Shown here: in pieces, positions 1-6,907 of the stretch
Layout of the letters: the number at the start of each line of letters is the position of its first letter
Position numbering within the stretch: the stretch's first letter is position 1
Assembly (NCBI GenBank): GCA_023381515.1
Contig: JAMCQI010000094.1
Location: 1-7,090, forward strand
Origin: Chloroflexota bacterium
Lineage (GTDB): Bacteria; Chloroflexota; Anaerolineae; UBA4142
Length of the DNA stretch: 7,090 nt
Direction: 5' to 3'
Notes under the pieces: model-generated
What the model was told of the DNA's origin: nothing
Databases searched by the model: none
The model's input: the letters and a program-made list of their open reading frames with translations, nothing else
Program-made: the position numbers and the translations under genes

Positions 1-1376
1 TCGGTTCGGATGCGTTCCAGGAAACGGATGTGACCGGCGTCACCCTTCCGATCACCAAACACAATTACCTCGTCACCCACGTCGAGGACCTGGCGGCGAT
101 CCTCCGCGAGGCGTTTCATATCGCGCGCTCCGGTCGTCCCGGCCCCGTCTTGGTGGATGTCCCGAAGGACGTCCAAAACGCCAAATGCGAATTCGTTTAT
201 CCCGAAGGAGAGATCCGCCTGCCCCGCCGCCGCACGCCTGGGCGCGTGCCCCTCGAATCCTTGGAGCGCGCGGTCGAGTGGATCAATCAAGCGGAGCGTC
301 CCGTCATTCTCGCCGGGCATGGGGTGCTCATGAGCGGCGCAGTCGACCAACTGCGCGAGTTTGCCGAAAAGACCCAGATTCCGGTCGCGCTGACCTTGCT
401 GGGTCTGGGCGTTTTTCCGCGGCAGCACCGGCTCTGCCTCGGCATGATGGGCATGCACGGCGAGGCGTATGCCAATCGTGCGGTCCAGGGCGCCGATCTC
501 TTGATCGCGGTGGGCATGCGCTTTGACGATCGCGTCACCGGCAATTTAAAGACCTACGCCAAAGGCGCCAAAAAGATCCACATCGAGATCGATCCGTCGG
601 AAATCACAAAGAATGTGCGCGTGGACCTTCCCATTCTCGGGGATGCCAAGCAGGTCCTCGAAGAGCTCGCGCCCCGCGTGGCTCCGGCCGCGCACGAGGC
701 GTGGCGGGACCAGATTTCCGAGTGGCGCCGCGAGAGTGAGGCGCGCGATATCCTCCGGCAGGAGGAGACGGAGACGCTTCTCGCGGCTCAGGTCGTCCAC
801 GATTTGTGGGAGGCGACCGAGGGCAAGGCGCTGATCGCGAGCGATGTGGGGCAGAATCAGATGTGGGAGGCCCAGTACTATTTACACGATGCCCCGCGCA
901 GCCTGATTACCTCCGGCGGCCTCGGCACCATGGGTTTTGCCCTCCCCGCTGCCATCGGGGCCAAGTTCGCCCGGCCGGAAGCGGAAGTGTGGGTGACGGT
1001 CGGCGACGGGGGCTTTCAGATGACCCTGCAGGAACTGGCCACGATCGTGCAGGAACACCTCAAGATCAATATCGCCATCATCAACAACGGTTTCCTGGGA
1101 ATGGTGCGCCAGTGGCAAGAGTTTTTCTACGAGCGGCGCTATGCCTCGACCCCCATTCTCAGTCCGGACTTTTGCAAGCTCGCGGATGCCTATGGCATCT
1201 CGGCCGCGCGGGTCACGACACGGGACGAGGTGATCCCCGCGATCCAACAGGCGCGCCAAAACCCCGGACCGGTCATTCTCGATTTCCGCGTCGAGGCAGA
1301 GGACTCGGTTTATCCGATGGTCCCCGCGGGCGCCGATTTGCACGCGATGATTCGCCGGCCGATCCCGGTACGGTGA
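1..1376 (+). CDS. ilvB: Acetolactate synthase large (catalytic) subunit, 5'-truncated by window edge
   Basis: This is the catalytic subunit of acetohydroxyacid synthase. It is a cytosolic ThDP/FAD enzyme that condenses two pyruvates to acetolactate, or pyruvate with 2-ketobutyrate to acetohydroxybutyrate. The reading frame is open to the left edge: codons from base 3 read GSDAFQETDVTG, matching the family's GTDAFQE-D segment. The GTG at base 30 is therefore not the start, and roughly 110-120 N-terminal residues, including the catalytic glutamate region, lie outside. Visible landmarks are ITKHNYLV (just after the left edge), the central FAD-domain stretch GMMGMHGEAYANRAVQGADL, and the ThDP motif running from GDGG (1002-1013) to NN (1083-1088), followed by GMVRQWQEFF. 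The C-terminus, ending IPVR, is of normal form. No frameshift is seen. The partner small subunit follows after a 132-base spacer. Family assignment is firm; whether the isozyme prefers pyruvate or 2-ketobutyrate cannot be told. Confidence 0.97.
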   Translation, partial: GSDAFQETDVTGVTLPITKHNYLVTHVEDLAAILREAFHIARSGRPGPVLVDVPKDVQNAKCEFVYPEGEIRLPRRRTPGRVPLESLERAVEWINQAERPVILAGHGVLMSGAVDQLREFAEKTQIPVALTLLGLGVFPRQHRLCLGMMGMHGEAYANRAVQGADLLIAVGMRFDDRVTGNLKTYAKGAKKIHIEIDPSEITKNVRVDLPILGDAKQVLEELAPRVAPAAHEAWRDQISEWRRESEARDILRQEETETLLAAQVVHDLWEATEGKALIASDVGQNQMWEAQYYLHDAPRSLITSGGLGTMGFALPAAIGAKFARPEAEVWVTVGDGGFQMTLQELATIVQEHLKINIAIINNGFLGMVRQWQEFFYERRYASTPILSPDFCKLADAYGISAARVTTRDEVIPAIQQARQNPGPVILDFRVEAEDSVYPMVPAGADLHAMIRRPIPVR

Positions 1377-1384
1377 GGAAAAGA

Positions 1385-1448
1385 TTAACCGCGGAGTACG
1401 CAAAGAACGCGGAGAGAAATAAGGATTCTCTGCGCTCTCTGCGGTTTA
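1385..1448. repeat. Imperfect palindrome (dispersed-repeat type) in ilvB-ilvN spacer
   Basis: The outer arms AACCGC (1387-1392) and GCGGTT (1441-1446) are perfectly complementary. They continue inward through GGAG (1393-1396) against CTCT (1437-1440) with one G-T wobble. An inner stem pairs CGC (1408-1410) with GCG (1432-1434) and AGAGAA (1413-1418) with TTCTCT (1426-1431) around a 7-base loop. The left arm is longer than the right by roughly 10 bases, so the hairpin has bulges. The core vocabulary (CGCGGAG, CTCTGCG) resembles a widely dispersed palindromic element that I recall from many environmental bacterial genomes, often mistranslated as peptides like AEYAKNAER; that family link is from memory. 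There is no T tract after the hairpin, so it is not a classical intrinsic terminator. In the mRNA it could act as a processing or stability element between the two acetolactate synthase subunits. Confidence 0.7.
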
Positions 1449-1494
1449 TGCTCTTGGCTGTGAGCGTAGGTCGACTCTAGGGATGCAGATTAAC

Positions 1495-1498
1495 GGAG
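1495..1498 (+). promoter_or_regulatory. Ribosome binding site of ilvN
   Basis: GGAG lies 10 bases upstream of the ATG at 1509. It supports that ATG as the start after the long spacer, and shows that ilvN translation initiates independently of ilvB. Confidence 0.6.
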
Positions 1499-1508
1499 AA
1501 GAGCAGAC

Positions 1509-2072
1509 ATGAAGCATACACTCGTAGCGCTGGTGGAGGACAAACCCGGAGTTTTGAATCGCGTCGCCAGCCTCTTTCGACGGCGGGCCTTTAACATCGA
1601 AAGCCTCACGGTCGGGCGGACGCACGAAAGTGCCATCTCCCGCATGACGATTCAGGTCGACACCGAGTACACCCCGGCCACGCTCGTGGAGGCGAATCTT
1701 TCGAAACTCATTAATGTCCTCGACGTCAAGGACGTCACCCATACGCCGACGGTCATGCGCGATCTCGCGCTCATCAAGGTGTCCGCCGACGCGAGCGCCC
1801 GCGCCGAGATTGCCCAGTTGGCCGAAATTTTTCGCGCCAAGATCGTCGACGTCGGGACCGATTCCGTCATCATCGAGGTCACCGGGGACGAGGAAAAGGT
1901 CAGCGGTCTCGTGGAACTGTTGCGGCCGCGCGGGATTATGGAGATGGTGCGCACCGGCCTCGTCGCCATGGAGCGCGGCAGTGGGAACGGCCACGATCGT
2001 GTGGCCGAGGAAATGGATTCGTGGATTCCGGCGAGCGGCAATGGACGCCGGGTCGAGAGTACGGTTCAATAA
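1509..2072 (+). CDS. ilvN: Acetolactate synthase small (regulatory) subunit
   Basis: This regulatory partner of IlvB activates the catalytic subunit and normally confers feedback inhibition by valine. It has 187 residues. An N-terminal ACT domain (about residues 3-75) carries the signature VEDKPGVLNRVASLF and FNIESLTVGRT. A second small-subunit domain (about 80-157) contains the IFRAKIVDV segment. By alignment to E. coli IlvH, Gly14 and Asn29, two positions where mutations give valine resistance, are conserved here. Position 11 is Asp rather than the Asn of IlvH, but aspartate in this place is not rare. This suggests, but does not prove, a functioning effector site. About 30 residues (158-187) extend past the usual end near VAMERG; the tail is polar and probably disordered. 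The gene is 14 bases upstream of ilvC. The symbol ilvN rather than ilvH is a convention choice. Confidence 0.96.
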   Translation: MKHTLVALVEDKPGVLNRVASLFRRRAFNIESLTVGRTHESAISRMTIQVDTEYTPATLVEANLSKLINVLDVKDVTHTPTVMRDLALIKVSADASARAEIAQLAEIFRAKIVDVGTDSVIIEVTGDEEKVSGLVELLRPRGIMEMVRTGLVAMERGSGNGHDRVAEEMDSWIPASGNGRRVESTVQ

Positions 2073-2076
2073 CAAA

Positions 2077-2082
2077 GGGAGG
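2077..2082 (+). promoter_or_regulatory. Ribosome binding site of ilvC
   Basis: GGGAGG sits within the 14-base ilvN-ilvC gap, with only 4 bases to the ATG at 2087. The match to the anti-Shine-Dalgarno is strong but the spacing is short. Confidence 0.65.
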
Positions 2083-2086
2083 ATAA

Positions 2087-3094
2087 ATGGCCACTATTTA
2101 TTACGACAAGGATGCGAATGTCCAAGCCCTGAAAGGCAAGACTGTTGCCGTGATTGGATACGGGAGCCAGGGACATGCGCATGCGCTCAATCTACGCGAC
2201 AGCGGAGTGAACGTGGTCGTCGGCCTGCACGATGGCAGCAAATCGCGCGCCAAGGCCGAGGCTGAGGGACTGACGGTGAAATCCGTGGCCGAGGCGAGCA
2301 AAGCGGCCGATTTCATCATGATTCTGACCCCGGATACGGGTCAGGCGAAATTGTATCAAGAGTCGATCGCCCCCTATTTGACGAAGGGCAAGACCCTGAT
2401 GTTCGCGCATGGATTCAATATCCGCTTTGGCACGATCACTCCGCCCGCGGACGTCGACGTGAGCATGGTCGCTCCCAAAGCGCCGGGGCACCGCGTGCGC
2501 GAGGTCTTTAAGGACGGCGGGGGGACTCCGGCGCTCCTCGCCATTCACCAGGACGCGAGCGGCAAGGCAAAAGAGAACGCGCTCGCGTATGCCAGGGCGC
2601 TCGGCGCGACGCGTGCAGGCGTTATCGAGACGACCTTTGCGGAAGAGACCGAGACGGATCTTTTCGGAGAGCAGGCCGTTCTCTGCGGCGGCGTGAGCGC
2701 GCTCGTCAAGGCGGGGTTCGAGACGCTCGTCAAGGCCGGCTACCAGCCGGAAATCGCCTACTTTGAATGCATGCATGAATTAAAGCTTATCGTCGACTTG
2801 ATGTACCGCGGCGGCTTGAACTATATGCGCTATTCGGTGAGCGACACCGCCGAGCACGGCGACTATACCGGCGGACCCCGCCTGATTAACGAAGAGACGT
2901 ATGGCGAGATGGACAAGATGTTGAAAGAGATCCAAGACGGCACGTACGCTCGGAAATGGATCGCCGAGAACGAAGAGGGCCGGCCCTGGTTCAACGAGCA
3001 GCGCCGACAGGAACGCAACCATCCGATCGAAAAGGTGGGCGCCTCCCTGCGCGCCATGATGCCGTTCCTCGATCCGGTCACCATCGAAGAGTAA
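2087..3094 (+). CDS. ilvC: Ketol-acid reductoisomerase, class I (short form)
   Basis: This enzyme catalyses the Mg-dependent alkyl migration and NAD(P)H reduction of acetolactate or acetohydroxybutyrate to the dihydroxy acids. Its 335 residues fit the class I size; class II enzymes are about 490. The Rossmann fold begins with [13 protein letters not shown] (residues 24-36). Metal and substrate residues are all present: D191 and E195 in DLFGEQ, E227 and E231 in ECMHELKL, and S252 in SVSDTAEHG. The cofactor loop after beta-2 reads [14 protein letters not shown]. Here His48-Asp49 replace the Arg-x usual in NADPH enzymes, while Ser51 and Ser53 are kept (see findings). The gene lies between ilvN (14 bases upstream) and leuA (16 bases downstream), as expected for the shared enzyme of Val, Leu and Ile synthesis. 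The start is supported by GGGAGG upstream and by the normal [10 protein letters not shown] opening. Confidence 0.98.
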   Translation: MATIYYDKDANVQALKGKTVAVIGYGSQGHAHALNLRDSGVNVVVGLHDGSKSRAKAEAEGLTVKSVAEASKAADFIMILTPDTGQAKLYQESIAPYLTKGKTLMFAHGFNIRFGTITPPADVDVSMVAPKAPGHRVREVFKDGGGTPALLAIHQDASGKAKENALAYARALGATRAGVIETTFAEETETDLFGEQAVLCGGVSALVKAGFETLVKAGYQPEIAYFECMHELKLIVDLMYRGGLNYMRYSVSDTAEHGDYTGGPRLINEETYGEMDKMLKEIQDGTYARKWIAENEEGRPWFNEQRRQERNHPIEKVGASLRAMMPFLDPVTIEE

Positions 3095-3100
3095 ACCAGC

Positions 3101-3105
3101 GGAGG
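3101..3105 (+). promoter_or_regulatory. Ribosome binding site that fixes the leuA start
   Basis: GGAGG is followed by TG, so the in-frame GTG at 3105 overlaps the Shine-Dalgarno itself and is an implausible start. The ATG at 3111, 5 bases past GGAGG, is correctly spaced and is chosen instead. This removes two residues from the longest possible reading frame. Confidence 0.8.
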
Positions 3106-3110
3106 TGCCC

Positions 3111-4742
3111 ATGGACTCGAACTCCAATTACGTTCGCATTTTCGACACCACCTTGCGAGACGGCGAGCAATCGCCGGGCGCGAGCTTGAGCAGCGCCGAG
3201 AAACTGGAGATCGCGCGCCAACTTGCGCGTTTGGGCGTGGATATCATGGAAGCCGGTTTTCCCGCGGCTTCTCCCGACGACTTGGAGGCCGTCCGCCGCA
3301 TCGCGCTCGAGGTCGGCCATCCGCACGAAGCGGGCGGTCGCGTTCCCATCATCGCCGGTCTGGCGCGCGCGAACAAGGCCGATATCGACTCGGCCTGGGA
3401 AGCTGTGCGGCACGCGGCCCATCCTCGCATCCATACCTTTCTGGCGACCTCCGACATTCATCTGAAGCACAAGCTCAAGATGACGCGCGAGGAGGTCGTC
3501 GAGCGGGTCCGCGACACGGTCACTCATGCCCGGCACTATTGCGAGGATGTTGAGTTCTCCCCCGAAGATGCCGGCCGCTCCGACCCCGAGTTTCTGTATC
3601 ATGTGCTCGAGGTCGCCATCCAGGCCGGCGCGACCACTCTCAACATCCCGGATACCGTCGGCTACACGATGCCGGAAGAATTCGGAGCGCTTATCGCCGG
3701 CATCCTCCGGAATACCCGCGGCATCGAGAGCACGATTGTCTCCGCGCACTGCCACAATGACCTTGGGCTGGCGACGGCGAATACGCTCGCCGCGATCCGC
3801 GCGGGCGTGCGGCAGGTCGAAGTGACGGTCAATGGGATCGGCGAGCGCGCCGGCAACACGTCTCTCGAAGAAGTGGTCATGGCGCTGCACACGCGCCATG
3901 CGTTCTACAACGTCACGACGGGGATCGATACGACCCAGATCGCGCGCACCAGCCGGATGGTCTCGAACTATACCGGCATCGCCGTCCAGCCGAACAAGGC
4001 CGTCGTCGGCGCGAACGCTTTTGCCCATGAAGCTGGCATTCATCAGGATGGCATGCTCAAGAACCATCTCACGTATGAAATCATGCGCCCTGAGACCGTC
4101 GGCATGGCCGCCTCGAACCTGGTCCTCGGCAAGCATTCGGGACGGCATGCGCTCCAGTCTCACCTAAAGGAGCTGGGCTATCAGTTAAGCGAGGGGGATC
4201 TGGATCAAGCGTTCCGCCGTTTCAAAGAACTGGCCGACAAGAAAAAGGTGATCGCGGATGCCGATCTGGTCGCGCTCATCGCCGACGAATTCTACCAGCC
4301 TCCCGAAGTCTTTGCGCTCCAGAACCTGCAGGTAACCTGCGGCAATCCCGGGATGCCCACCGCCACCGCGCGACTGCGCGGGCCGGACGGCAAGAGCGTC
4401 GTCCGCGCCGCCGTGGGGACGGGCCCCGTAGATGCTGCTTACAAGGCCATCGACGCCATTGTCCAGGCGCCGAACACCCTCGTCGAGTACAGCGTCCATG
4501 CGGTGACCGAAGGCATTGACGCCTTGGGCGAGGTGACCGTCCGCCTACAGTCCGACGAAACCGAACCGCACAGCTTTGGCGGGCACGGGGCGGATACCGA
4601 CATCATTGTCGCGAGCGCGAAAGCGTATCTCGCCGCCCTGAACAAACTGGTCTCTCACCAAAAGCCTACCGAGTCACTCGGCGTGACCACCCCCGTTGTA
4701 GAAAACGAAAGGAGCACCGACTATGCTGCCCGAAAAGACTGA
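3111..4742 (+). CDS. leuA: 2-isopropylmalate synthase with C-terminal regulatory domain
   Basis: This enzyme condenses acetyl-CoA with 2-ketoisovalerate, the first committed step of leucine synthesis. It has 543 residues from ATG 3111. An N-terminal DRE-TIM barrel opens with [16 protein letters not shown] (residues 11-26, catalytic R16 and D17). Divalent-metal ligands D17, H213 and H215 ([11 protein letters not shown]) and N249 ([14 protein letters not shown]) are all present. A linker region (about 280-390) includes [20 protein letters not shown] and GKHSGRHAL. The C-terminal LeuA allosteric domain runs from about residue 393 to 515 and contains [13 protein letters not shown] and GEVTVRLQ, so leucine feedback inhibition is likely. 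This domain argues against a homocitrate synthase or citramalate synthase reading. The last 20 bases overlap the downstream small ORF in another frame. The tail after about residue 515 is polar and not conserved in kind. Confidence 0.97.
   Translation: MDSNSNYVRIFDTTLRDGEQSPGASLSSAEKLEIARQLARLGVDIMEAGFPAASPDDLEAVRRIALEVGHPHEAGGRVPIIAGLARANKADIDSAWEAVRHAAHPRIHTFLATSDIHLKHKLKMTREEVVERVRDTVTHARHYCEDVEFSPEDAGRSDPEFLYHVLEVAIQAGATTLNIPDTVGYTMPEEFGALIAGILRNTRGIESTIVSAHCHNDLGLATANTLAAIRAGVRQVEVTVNGIGERAGNTSLEEVVMALHTRHAFYNVTTGIDTTQIARTSRMVSNYTGIAVQPNKAVVGANAFAHEAGIHQDGMLKNHLTYEIMRPETVGMAASNLVLGKHSGRHALQSHLKELGYQLSEGDLDQAFRRFKELADKKKVIADADLVALIADEFYQPPEVFALQNLQVTCGNPGMPTATARLRGPDGKSVVRAAVGTGPVDAAYKAIDAIVQAPNTLVEYSVHAVTEGIDALGEVTVRLQSDETEPHSFGGHGADTDIIVASAKAYLAALNKLVSHQKPTESLGVTTPVVENERSTDYAARKD
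4707..4714 (+). promoter_or_regulatory. Strong ribosome binding site of the small ORF, inside leuA
   Basis: GAAAGGAG contains AAGGAG, a six-base match to the anti-Shine-Dalgarno, placed 8 bases before the ATG at 4723. It lies within the leuA coding sequence and has no other start codon to serve. This is the main evidence that the small ORF is translated. Confidence 0.75.
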
Positions 4743-4899
4743 AACAGCTGAAGAGCTGCAGCCCTGGGCCGATCTGTTTGCCGAGCCGCGCGGGTACGCC
4801 TTGCAATGGGACGTCAGGGAAATCTGGCCCGAGTCCAAGCGCGAGGAAACGGAGGCTGGCCGGTCTAATCTCAATGGGGAGTCTGTTGCACCCGTATGA
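4723..4899 (+). CDS. Small acidic protein of unknown function between leuA and leuC (58 aa)
   Basis: I do not recognise this protein. The ORF starts at ATG 4723, ends at TGA 4897-4899, overlaps leuA by 20 bases, and overlaps the leuC start by 4 bases (ATGA). A strong Shine-Dalgarno sits 8 bases upstream. The product is acidic: by my count 13 Asp/Glu against 6 Lys/Arg. It has three tryptophans (W15, W29, W35) and a compact core [17 protein letters not shown] (residues 14-30), followed by a charged segment around [10 protein letters not shown]. There is no signal peptide, membrane segment or cysteine. For residues 11-47, 31 of 37 codons end in G or C by my count, which suits a coding region in a GC-rich genome. 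Bias is weaker at both ends. The position suggests a role in coupling LeuA to LeuC synthesis, or a small partner of leucine-pathway enzymes; both are inference. It could instead be a non-conserved spacer ORF whose only role is translational relay. Confidence 0.68.
   Translation: MLPEKTETAEELQPWADLFAEPRGYALQWDVREIWPESKREETEAGRSNLNGESVAPV
4896..4899 (+). promoter_or_regulatory. ATGA stop-start overlap coupling the small ORF to leuC
   Basis: The leuC ATG (4896-4898) overlaps the small ORF's TGA (4897-4899). The nearest purine-rich run, GGGGAG at 4876-4881, is 14 bases from the leuC ATG, too far for efficient independent initiation. Termination-reinitiation is therefore the likely route of leuC translation. 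Confidence 0.6.
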
Positions 4900-6293
4900 C
4901 GCCAAGAACGCTCTTTGACAAAATCTGGGACAGCCACGTCGTCTTGCAGGAATCGACCGGCCCCGCTATCCTGTACTTCGATTTGCACCTGGTGCACGAG
5001 GTCACTTCTCCCCAGGCCTTTCAGGAACTGCGCGAGCGCGGCCTGCGCGCCCGCCGTCCCGACAAGACCTTTGGGACCATGGACCACAGCATCCCCACCC
5101 TCCGCGGTGCTTCTCCTGTGGACGACCTCGCGGCCAAACAAATCAAACAGTTTGCGACCAACTGTCATGATTTCGGCATTCCGCTTTACGAGATGGGGAA
5201 TGCGCACCAGGGGATTGTGCACGTCATCGGCCCTGAGCTGGGTCTCAGCCAGCCGGGCATGACGATCGTCTGCGGCGACAGCCACACGGCCACCCATGGG
5301 GCTATGGGCGCTCTCGCCTTTGGAGTCGGCACGAGCGAAGTCGGACACGTCCTGGCCACCCAGTGCCTCCTCCAGCGCCGTCCCAAGACGCTGCAGGTCC
5401 AAATTGACGGCGCGCTGTCCAACGCGGTGACAGCCAAAGACACCATCCTCGCGCTGATCGCCAAAATCGGGATTGGAGGCGGAACGGGGCACGTCATCGA
5501 GTATATGGGGTCAGCCATCCGCTCCCTCCCGATGGAAGCCCGCATGACCATTTGCAATATGTCCATCGAGGCTGGTGCTCGCGCGGGGATGATCGCTCCG
5601 GACGACAAGACGTTCGAGTATCTGGCCGGGCGGGAGTTTGCGCCGAAAGGGGCAGCGTGGGAGGCCGCGCTCGCGCGCTGGAAGGCTCTTCCGACCGACG
5701 AGGGCGCCCGATTCGACCGTTCAGTCTCGCTCGACGCCCAGGCGCTCGAGCCGATGATCACGTTTGGCACCAATCCCGGCATGGGGATGCCGATCACGAG
5801 CCGCATCCCCGACCCATCCGCCCTCGCGGATGCAGGCCAAAAGAGCGCGTTCGCCAAGGCGCTCGAGTATATGGATTTGCAGCCGGGGGAGCCGCTCCTC
5901 GGTCATCCGGTGAACGTCGTCTTTATCGGCAGTTGCACGAACGGGCGGATTTCGGACCTCCGGCTCGCGGCGTCGGTTCTCAAAGGGCGCCGCGTTGCTC
6001 CACAAACGCGTGTGCTTGTGGTGCCCGGTTCCCAAGAGGTCAAGCGCCAGGCCGAGCAAGAAGGACTCGACGAGATTTTCCGCGCGGCCGGCTGTGACTG
6101 GCGTGAACCCGGCTGCAGCATGTGTATCGCCATGAACGGCGACATGCTCGAGCCCGGTCAATATTGCGTTTCGACGAGCAATCGCAACTTTGAGGGGCGG
6201 CAGGGCAAAGGGGGACGCACTCTGCTCGCCTCGCCTCTCACCGCGGCCGCTTCCGCCATCGCCGGCGCCGTCGCCGACCCAAGAAAGATATAG
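4896..6293 (+). CDS. leuC: 3-isopropylmalate dehydratase large subunit
   Basis: This is the large subunit of isopropylmalate isomerase, an aconitase-family enzyme that converts 2-isopropylmalate to 3-isopropylmalate with LeuD. It has 465 residues, against 466 in E. coli LeuC, and is collinear with it. All three [4Fe-4S] ligands are present at the same numbers: C347 in GSCTNGR, and C407 and C410 in [10 protein letters not shown]. Other signatures are [32 protein letters not shown] and [17 protein letters not shown]. The start is well fixed: an in-frame TAA at 4866-4868 leaves no earlier ATG, and [16 protein letters not shown] aligns with the E. coli N-terminus. The stop is only 4 bases before leuD, as expected for subunits made in equal amounts. 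The same isomerase would serve the citramalate route started by CimA. Confidence 0.98.
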   Translation: MTPRTLFDKIWDSHVVLQESTGPAILYFDLHLVHEVTSPQAFQELRERGLRARRPDKTFGTMDHSIPTLRGASPVDDLAAKQIKQFATNCHDFGIPLYEMGNAHQGIVHVIGPELGLSQPGMTIVCGDSHTATHGAMGALAFGVGTSEVGHVLATQCLLQRRPKTLQVQIDGALSNAVTAKDTILALIAKIGIGGGTGHVIEYMGSAIRSLPMEARMTICNMSIEAGARAGMIAPDDKTFEYLAGREFAPKGAAWEAALARWKALPTDEGARFDRSVSLDAQALEPMITFGTNPGMGMPITSRIPDPSALADAGQKSAFAKALEYMDLQPGEPLLGHPVNVVFIGSCTNGRISDLRLAASVLKGRRVAPQTRVLVVPGSQEVKRQAEQEGLDEIFRAAGCDWREPGCSMCIAMNGDMLEPGQYCVSTSNRNFEGRQGKGGRTLLASPLTAAASAIAGAVADPRKI

Positions 6294-6297
6294 ACCC

Positions 6298-6882
6298 ATG
6301 CAACCATTGAAAACCCTTACCTCGCGTCTCGTCGCGTTCCCGAACGAGAACATTGACACCGACCAAATTACGCCCGCGCGGTTCCTCAAAGTGACCGACA
6401 AGGCGGGCATGGACAAGTTCCTTTTCGCCGACTGGCGCTATGATGCCTCCGGCCGTCCGCGGCCCGACTTTATCTTGAACCAACCTGAGGCGCAGGGCGC
6501 CCAAATTCTCCTAGCCGGCGACAATTTCGGCTGCGGCAGCTCGCGCGAGCATGCCGTGTGGGCGCTCACCGCCTTTGGCTTTCGCGCCGTCATCAGCACC
6601 TCCATCGCCGATATCTTTGCCAACAATGCGCTCAAGAACGGCTTGCTGACCATCATCGTGGACAAGCCCACGCACCGCGATCTCTTGGATCTCGTCGCCG
6701 AGGCGCCCAATGCGGACGTGACCATCGACGTGGCCGCGCAGACCTTGACCCTGCCCGGCGGCCGCCAGGTGCATTTCCCCATCGACCCGTTCGCCCAAAC
6801 CTGCCTGCTCGACGGCGTAGACGAGCTGGGCTATCTCTTGTCACGGCAAGAGGCGATTGCAGCGTACGAAGCACGCCAATAG
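6298..6882 (+). CDS. leuD: 3-isopropylmalate dehydratase small subunit
   Basis: This is the swivel-domain subunit that completes the LeuCD isomerase active site and determines substrate specificity. It has 194 residues from ATG 6298; the E. coli protein has 201. The N-terminal [17 protein letters not shown] and the core [17 protein letters not shown] (starting at residue 74) are the family signatures, followed by NNALKNGLL. An upstream in-frame extension into leuC is possible on paper but is rejected, because [20 protein letters not shown] is the normal N-terminus. Only a weak purine run (AAGAAAG, 6281-6287) precedes the start, and the gap from leuC is 4 bases, so translation is probably coupled to leuC. 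No leuB follows; the next gene is a citramalate synthase 25 bases downstream. Confidence 0.97.
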   Translation: MQPLKTLTSRLVAFPNENIDTDQITPARFLKVTDKAGMDKFLFADWRYDASGRPRPDFILNQPEAQGAQILLAGDNFGCGSSREHAVWALTAFGFRAVISTSIADIFANNALKNGLLTIIVDKPTHRDLLDLVAEAPNADVTIDVAAQTLTLPGGRQVHFPIDPFAQTCLLDGVDELGYLLSRQEAIAAYEARQ

Positions 6883-6895
6883 GATTCTCACGACC

Positions 6896-6900
6896 GGGGA
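6896..6900 (+). promoter_or_regulatory. Ribosome binding site of cimA
   Basis: GGGGA lies in the 25-base leuD-cimA gap, 7 bases from the ATG at 6908. It is a moderate match with good spacing. Confidence 0.5.
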
Positions 6901-6907
6901 ATCTCTC

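Noticed and set aside
30..1376. Reading ilvB as a complete 448-residue protein starting at GTG 30
   Set aside because: The in-frame codons before base 30 encode GSDAFQETD, a conserved internal segment of the family, so the gene continues past the left edge.
806..1480. + strand ORF of 224 codons overlapping the end of ilvB and the intergenic spacer
   Set aside because: It is an out-of-frame shadow of ilvB that happens to run through the palindrome; it has no family features and ilvB is intact in its own frame.
1468..1480. AGGTCGACTCTAG, identical to part of a common cloning-vector polylinker
   Set aside because: The match is only 13 bases and both flanks depart from the vector; the surroundings are natural operon sequence, so chance is the simpler explanation.
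1454..1484. Possible internal promoter before ilvN (TTGGCT and TCTAGG/TAGGGAT)
   Set aside because: Both boxes match the consensus poorly and there is no supporting context.
3105..3107. GTG 3105 as the leuA start
   Set aside because: It overlaps the GGAGG ribosome site; the ATG at 3111 is correctly spaced.
3078..4163. Long antisense ORF (361 codons) opposite leuA
   Set aside because: It mirrors leuA codon structure in a GC-rich genome, its product is Arg/Asp/Gly-rich without recognisable domains, and it is fully overlapped by a well-supported gene.
4745..4758. Short hairpin CAGCT-GAAG-AGCTG just after the leuA stop
   Set aside because: The stem is only 5 base pairs with no T tract and lies inside the small ORF, so it is too weak to call a terminator or attenuator.
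5721..6416. Antisense ORF (231 codons) across the leuC-leuD junction
   Set aside because: Shadow of two solid genes, with no domain-like content.
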